Source: Hymenobacter sp. DG25A
GTDB lineage: Bacteria > Bacteroidota > Bacteroidia > Cytophagales > Hymenobacteraceae
Assembly: GCF_001280305.1 (NCBI RefSeq)
Contig: NZ_CP012623.1
Coordinates: forward strand, 1,674,001 to 1,738,000
Length of the DNA: 64,000 nucleotides
Direction: 5' to 3'
How positions within the stretch are numbered: position 1 is the first letter of the stretch; the number at the start of each line of letters is the position of its first letter. Below are positions 60,253-64,000 of this stretch, piece after piece. The translations under genes and the position numbers were made by a program. The notes beneath the pieces are model-generated. The model was not told where the DNA came from. It saw only the letters and a program-made list of their open reading frames with translations, and did no database searches.

Positions 60253-60358
60253 GTGTCTGCCAACGCCCGCGCGGGCCAGCCAACCCGGACTGCCACCCCA
60301 CCCCGAACTTCGGGGGTGCCGCCCTACGTTACCCTTCTAACTACTTATTTTTCCGCAC

Positions 60359-60583
60359 GTGGATTTCTCCAAGCTTTACCGCCCCAGCGCCCTCAACAGC
60401 TACCAGTTTATAGCCGTAACCGGCCTGATCATGACGCTGGCGGCCCACCTGATTCTCCATTTTTTCGTGCACCGCACTCTGGAAGGCTTCAACTGGCTGT
60501 ATATCTGCTGGCTGGTGCTGTATGTGGCCGGCTCCCTGCTCAACCTGTTCGGCAAGCCCGATTCCGGCCATCATCACCATTAA
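60359..60583 (+). CDS. small two-helix membrane protein
   Basis: A 74-residue protein with two hydrophobic segments (about residues 17-38 and 45-63) and a His-rich end (GHHHH). The start is a GTG at 60359. The composition (YQFIAVTGLIMTLAAHLILH, then GFNWLYICWLVLYVAGSLLN) is that of a real membrane protein, and the promoter-like sequence upstream fits. No family is recognised; the terminal histidines may bind metal. Confidence 0.6.
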   Translation: MDFSKLYRPSALNSYQFIAVTGLIMTLAAHLILHFFVHRTLEGFNWLYICWLVLYVAGSLLNLFGKPDSGHHHH

Positions 60584-60676
60584 TCGTATCAGGAAGCCCG
60601 ACAAACCAGCGCATGCGAGGAAGCTGCCGGGCTGATATCTTTAGTCAGCTTAACACGGAACGTTAACTAACACGGG

Positions 60677-60837
60677 ACGTCATGCTGAGCGGAGTCGAAG
60701 CATCTCGCGTGCTGACGTTGTTGGGAAATAGCCCGTCATGTCGAGCGCAGTCGAGACATCTCGCGTGCTGATGTTGGGGTAGTAATCAAACTATTTACCA
60801 CACTAGCGAGATGCTTCGACTCCGCTCAGCATGACGT
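60677..60837. repeat. palindrome family element without inner unit (R7)
   Basis: Perfect 32-bp arms (60677-60708 and 60806-60837) enclose a further copy of the GTCATGTCGAGC/GAGACATCTCGCGTG subtype (60735-60771) instead of the inner hairpin unit. It lies in the gap between the small membrane protein and the DUF3109 gene. Confidence 0.9.
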
Positions 60838-60846
60838 TCAGTTTTA

Positions 60847-60894
60847 CTTAAGAATAAAAAGGCCAGCTATATAGCTGGCCTTTTTATTCTTAAG
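60847..60894. terminator. terminator, perfect 24-bp palindrome
   Basis: 60847-60870 and 60871-60894 are exact reverse complements with no loop bases between. The core GGCCAGCTAT is flanked by A5 and T5 runs. It overlaps the end of the DUF3109 gene. Confidence 0.9.
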
Positions 60895-61468
60895 ATGCCT
60901 CAGGCGTCGGGTTCTCGATTTCCTGCACCAGCTCCGCGTACCAGTCCTCGCCGTATTTGCGGATCAGTGGATCTTTCAGAAACTGATACACACGCACCCC
61001 CAGGTTGGCCCCGAACGAGCACGCCGGATTACAGATGCCCCACCGGTCATAGTTCAGGGCCTCGAACCCATCATACTTGCTGATGCGGATGGGGTATAGG
61101 TGGCAGCTGATGGGCTTTTTGAACGAGGTAGCGCCAGCCAGGTAGGCCTGCTCAATGCCGCACTTCAGAATGCCGCGCTCATCGTACAGCGCGTAGGCAC
61201 ACTCCCGGTCGTTGATGGTGGTGGTGCTGTAGTCGCCTTCCCAGTCTTTGATGTAAAGGCCCTGCTGCTCAATGGCGGCGCGGCCGGCATCGGTAAGGAA
61301 GGGCTTGATGGCTTCGTATTCGGTTTCGAGAATCTTTAACTCCCTTTCTTCCAGGGGCGCGCCCAGGTCGCCCTCCACGCAGCAGGCACCTTTGCAGGCC
61401 TCCAGGTTGCAGACAAAGAAGTTGTCCCGAACGTCATCGGAAATGACGGTATTCTGAATGATAATCAT
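60890..61468 (-). CDS. DUF3109 family cysteine-rich protein
   Basis: A 192-residue cytoplasmic protein with at least nine cysteines in grouped positions: [16 protein letters not shown] (Cys20, 25, 29, 30), RECAY, LKCGIEQ, ISCHLYP and GICNPAC. Spacing like this suits an iron-sulfur or zinc site, as proposed for the DUF3109/YkgJ-like group, which includes CxxxCxxxCC-type proteins. No partner enzyme is adjacent. It starts at ATG 61468, divergent from the helicase gene. The minus-strand TATCTTTG (plus 61568-61575) is a candidate -7 box. Confidence 0.88.
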   Translation of the reverse strand: MIIIQNTVISDDVRDNFFVCNLEACKGACCVEGDLGAPLEERELKILETEYEAIKPFLTDAGRAAIEQQGLYIKDWEGDYSTTTINDRECAYALYDERGILKCGIEQAYLAGATSFKKPISCHLYPIRISKYDGFEALNYDRWGICNPACSFGANLGVRVYQFLKDPLIRKYGEDWYAELVQEIENPTPEAS

Positions 61469-61567
61469 GGTTGTTGCCTGACAATGGCTCCCAGTGCTTC
61501 CGTTGTAGAACAGCACTGCAACCTCCTTGCACTACTCTCCGCAAACCACTGCGAGAAAAACGAATTG

Positions 61568-61612
61568 CAAAGATAAGGTGTTTCCTAGCCCCAACCGAAA
61601 GCCGTACCTTTG
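61568..61612. promoter_or_regulatory. divergent promoter region for DUF3109 gene and helicase gene
   Basis: CAAAGATA at 61568-61575 (TATCTTTG, minus strand) faces the DUF3109 gene and TACCTTTG at 61605-61612 faces the helicase gene 30 bases before its ATG. Both match TAnnTTTG. A CAA at 61592-61594 could be the minus -33 box at 16 bases. Confidence 0.5.
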
Positions 61613-61641
61613 CTAATAAGCCAACACGCTTAGTTTACCGA

Positions 61642-63903
61642 ATGGCACTAGATTATCATAAATTACTGAATCAGTCGCAGGCGGCGGCGGTGCTCCACAC
61701 CGAAGGCCCTTGCATGATTATAGCCGGTGCGGGCTCCGGCAAAACGCGGGTGCTGACTTACCGCATAGCACACCTGCTGGAAAAAGGCGTGGATCCGTTT
61801 AATATCCTGGCCCTCACCTTCACCAACAAGGCCGCCAAAGAAATGCGCGCCCGTATTGAGAAGGTGGTAGGCCCGGAAGCGAAAAACGTGTGGATGGGTA
61901 CCTTCCACAGCATCTTCGCCCGTATTCTGCGCTCCGAGGCTGACAAAATCGGCTTCCCCCGCTCCTTCACTATCTATGACACGCAGGACTCCAAAACCCT
62001 GCTGGGCCAGATTGTGAAAGAACTGGAGCTGGACGATAAGCTTTACAAGCCCGCCATGGTGCTGGGGCGCATTTCTGCCGCCAAAAACAAGCTCATTTCC
62101 GTCAATCAGTACGTGAATGACCCCGTTATCCGGCAGGACGACGAGGCAGCTTTGCGGCCCAAGATTGGCGCTATCTACCAGCAATACCAGCAGCGCTGCT
62201 TCAAGGCCGGCGCTATGGACTTCGATGATCTGCTGTTCAACACCAATGTGCTGTTCAAAGACCATCCGGATGTACTCAACAAGTACCAGCACATCTTTAA
62301 GTATGTGATGGTGGACGAGTACCAGGACACCAACTATTCCCAGTACCTCATCACGCGCAAGCTGGCCGCCAAAGACCGGAATATTTGCGTGGTGGGTGAT
62401 GATGCGCAGAGCATCTACGCCTTCCGGGGCGCCGATATTCAGAACATCCTCAACTTCGAGAAAGACTACCCGGAGCTGCAGGTGTTCAAGCTGGAGCAGA
62501 ACTACCGCTCTACCAAGAACATTGTTAAGGCGGCCAACTCCGTCATCAAAAACAACCAGGCCCAGCTGCGCAAAGACGTTTTCTCCGACAACGAGGAAGG
62601 CCCGCTGATTGAGGTACTGAAAGCCGCTTCCGACAACGAAGAAGGCAAGCTGGTGGCCAACAGCATCTACGAGGACAAGATGAACCAGCATCTTTCCTTC
62701 GATGACTTTGCCATTCTGTACCGCACCAACGCCCAGAGCCGGGCCATGGAAGAAGCCCTGCGCAAGCTCAACATCAAGTACAAAATCATTGGGGGTCTGA
62801 GCTTCTACCAGCGCAAGGAAATCAAGGATTTGGTAGCCTATCTGCGCCTCACGGTAAACCCGAATGATGAGCAGGCCCTGCGCCGCGTGATTAACTACCC
62901 CAAGCGCGGCATCGGGGATACCACAATCAGCAAGCTGATTAACGCGGCCGAGGAGTCCAACCACACCATCTGGGAAGTGGTAGCCAACGCCGACCAGTTC
63001 CTGCCCACCCGCGTGTCTAACCCGGTGGTAGACTTCGCCGAGAAAATCAAGAGCTACACGGCCGTGGCAGGCAAGGAAGATGCTTTTGAGGCGGCCAAGT
63101 TCATTGCCAAGAACTCGGGCATGATTGAGGAGTTGTATGCCGATAAGAGCATTGAAGGCCTCTCCCGCTACGAGAACATTCAGGAACTACTGAACGGTAT
63201 CAAGGCGTACACTGAGGATGCCGAGCGCGAGGACAAGACCCTGGGCGCCTTCCTGCAGGACATTGCCCTGGTAACGGACTCCGACCTGAAAGACGCCAAG
63301 GACGAAGGCGAATCCGTGACGCTGATGACGATTCACTCGGCCAAGGGCCTGGAGTTTCGCAACGTCTACATCGTAGGCATGGAGGAAAACCTCTTCCCCA
63401 GCCAGATGATGATTACCTCGCGGGCTGATCTGGAAGAAGAGCGCCGCTTGTTCTACGTGGCTATTACGCGGGCCGAGAAAAAGCTGACGCTGAGCTACGC
63501 TACCTCCCGCTACCAGTGGGGCAACCTGCGCAGCTGCGAGAAAAGCCGCTTTCTGGACGAAATCGACCCGCAGTACGTGGACTTCAAGTTCTCAGCGGGA
63601 CCGGGTTCCGGCCCCGGCGCGGGCGACTCCCCCTTCGGGCACGTGTTTGAGCGTCGCAGCAACCTGATTCCGCCGGCCCCACGCAAAACCGTAGCCACCA
63701 AGTACGTAGCGCCTTCTGATTTTCAGCCCTCGGATACCAGCAACCTGCAAACCGGGCAGCGCGTGGAGCATCCTAAGTTTGGCTTTGGCAAGGTAACCCA
63801 GCTGGAAACCCAGGCCGGCTCTACCAAGGCCATTATCCACTTTGAAGAAGTAGGCGAGAAAACGTTATTGCTGAGTTTTGCGAAATTGCGGGTACTGGGC
63901 TAG
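61642..63903 (+). CDS. UvrD/PcrA-type DNA helicase
   Basis: Superfamily 1A 3'-5' helicase for nucleotide excision repair, mismatch repair or replication-conflict resolution. The 753-residue protein has helicase motif I GAGSGKT (29-35), the Walker B/motif II segment VDEYQDTN, motif III DDAQSIYAFRGAD, motif IV LEQNYRST, the motif V region TIHSAKGLEF and motif VI YVAITRAEKKL. The C-terminal tail ends in a Tudor-like PcrA segment (GQRVEHPKFGFGKV) that binds RNA polymerase in PcrA. ATG 61642 is preferred to the long upstream frame. A short repeat begins after it at the window edge. Confidence 0.95.
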   Translation: MALDYHKLLNQSQAAAVLHTEGPCMIIAGAGSGKTRVLTYRIAHLLEKGVDPFNILALTFTNKAAKEMRARIEKVVGPEAKNVWMGTFHSIFARILRSEADKIGFPRSFTIYDTQDSKTLLGQIVKELELDDKLYKPAMVLGRISAAKNKLISVNQYVNDPVIRQDDEAALRPKIGAIYQQYQQRCFKAGAMDFDDLLFNTNVLFKDHPDVLNKYQHIFKYVMVDEYQDTNYSQYLITRKLAAKDRNICVVGDDAQSIYAFRGADIQNILNFEKDYPELQVFKLEQNYRSTKNIVKAANSVIKNNQAQLRKDVFSDNEEGPLIEVLKAASDNEEGKLVANSIYEDKMNQHLSFDDFAILYRTNAQSRAMEEALRKLNIKYKIIGGLSFYQRKEIKDLVAYLRLTVNPNDEQALRRVINYPKRGIGDTTISKLINAAEESNHTIWEVVANADQFLPTRVSNPVVDFAEKIKSYTAVAGKEDAFEAAKFIAKNSGMIEELYADKSIEGLSRYENIQELLNGIKAYTEDAEREDKTLGAFLQDIALVTDSDLKDAKDEGESVTLMTIHSAKGLEFRNVYIVGMEENLFPSQMMITSRADLEEERRLFYVAITRAEKKLTLSYATSRYQWGNLRSCEKSRFLDEIDPQYVDFKFSAGPGSGPGAGDSPFGHVFERRSNLIPPAPRKTVATKYVAPSDFQPSDTSNLQTGQRVEHPKFGFGKVTQLETQAGSTKAIIHFEEVGEKTLLLSFAKLRVLG

Positions 63904-63977
63904 CTGATGTAGCCCTTCGTCGCCGGAAAGCGTAAGTTGCAGCTCTTTGTAAATAACCAAAGCGCTTGTATAGAATC

Positions 63978-64000
63978 TGTCATTCCGAGCAGCGCGAGGA
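63978..64000. repeat. partial palindrome-family element at the window edge (R8)
   Basis: TGTCATTCCGAGCAGCGCGAGG matches the start of the family (GTCAT followed by GAGC and a GCGA-type core) and is cut by the end of the window. Confidence 0.5.

Noticed and set aside
25165..64000. Repeats as insertion sequences
   Set aside because: They are about 100-400 bp, have no transposase frame and no target-site duplications I could identify; they are better described as non-autonomous palindromic elements.
1..64000. tRNA or rRNA genes
   Set aside because: I saw no T-loop (GGTTCRA) plus acceptor-stem pattern and no rRNA-like sequence. A tRNAscan run would be decisive.

Overview
The window looks like chromosome of a Bacteroidota of the Hymenobacter type (Hymenobacteraceae, Cytophagales). 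The reasons are high-GC coding DNA with AT-richer gaps, start codons without clear Shine-Dalgarno sequences, several TAnnTTTG promoter -7 boxes, the ubiE-porT neighbourhood of the type IX secretion system (T9SS), DUF5606, DUF3109 and DUF427 proteins, and a glycoside hydrolase ending in a T9SS sorting tail. The genus is an inference from style and gene content. I see no rRNA, tRNA, CRISPR array, prophage or insertion sequence with a transposase.

Layout. 0-8 kb: housekeeping genes (xerD-like recombinase, aroQ, a class V aminotransferase, marC-type membrane protein, rnhA, a tRNA methyltransferase, a saccharopine dehydrogenase-like protein, cdd, a carboxylesterase). 8-13 kb: an SDR, porT and ubiE on the minus strand, then a PorE-type TPR / beta-propeller / OmpA gene that is broken by a -1 frameshift. 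13-25 kb: engB, a TonB-like protein, a DUF5606 protein, fbp, aspartate kinase, enoyl-CoA hydratase, a Fur-family regulator next to a 2-Cys peroxiredoxin, waaA, rsgA, a 3-hydroxyisobutyrate dehydrogenase-like enzyme, a fasciclin lipoprotein and a cyclophilin. 25-31 kb: a MoxR-like AAA+ ATPase and its von Willebrand A partner, separated by two paralogous diheme cytochromes c and a 74-bp fossil of the vWA gene 3' end. 31-40 kb: lipoprotein, acyl-ACP desaturase and an envelope-glycan cluster (two GT-C-like membrane proteins, a GT2, a Wzx-like flippase, a FemAB-like protein). 40-51 kb: EamA transporter, corA, a DUF3352-like protein, GH16 T9SS cargo, porin, flavin reductase, NHL-repeat lipoprotein. 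51-64 kb: a solitary MmeI-like (type IIL) restriction-modification protein, a TlpA-like protein, an amino-acid permease, small proteins, a DUF3109 protein and a UvrD/PcrA helicase.

Two things stand out. First, intergenic gaps, mostly after 42 kb, hold a family of nested palindromes: a roughly 102-bp hairpin unit with 33-bp perfect arms and a conserved loop sits inside one or two outer palindromes. The arms vary between copies, but within a copy the two arms nearly always match. Second, the restriction-modification gene is a mosaic: about 1.05 kb covering catalytic motif IV and the likely target-recognition region is about 38% GC in sampled lines, against about 74% on both sides. That is what an exchanged specificity cassette would look like.

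Genes that appear to work together: porT, the PorE-like protein and the GH16 enzyme (secretion machine and cargo); the Fur-type regulator and peroxiredoxin (oxidative stress); the AAA+ and vWA proteins (chaperone-like pair); and the minus-strand FemAB-flippase-GT2 run (surface glycan assembly). Transcription units are often separated by near-perfect bidirectional terminator hairpins.
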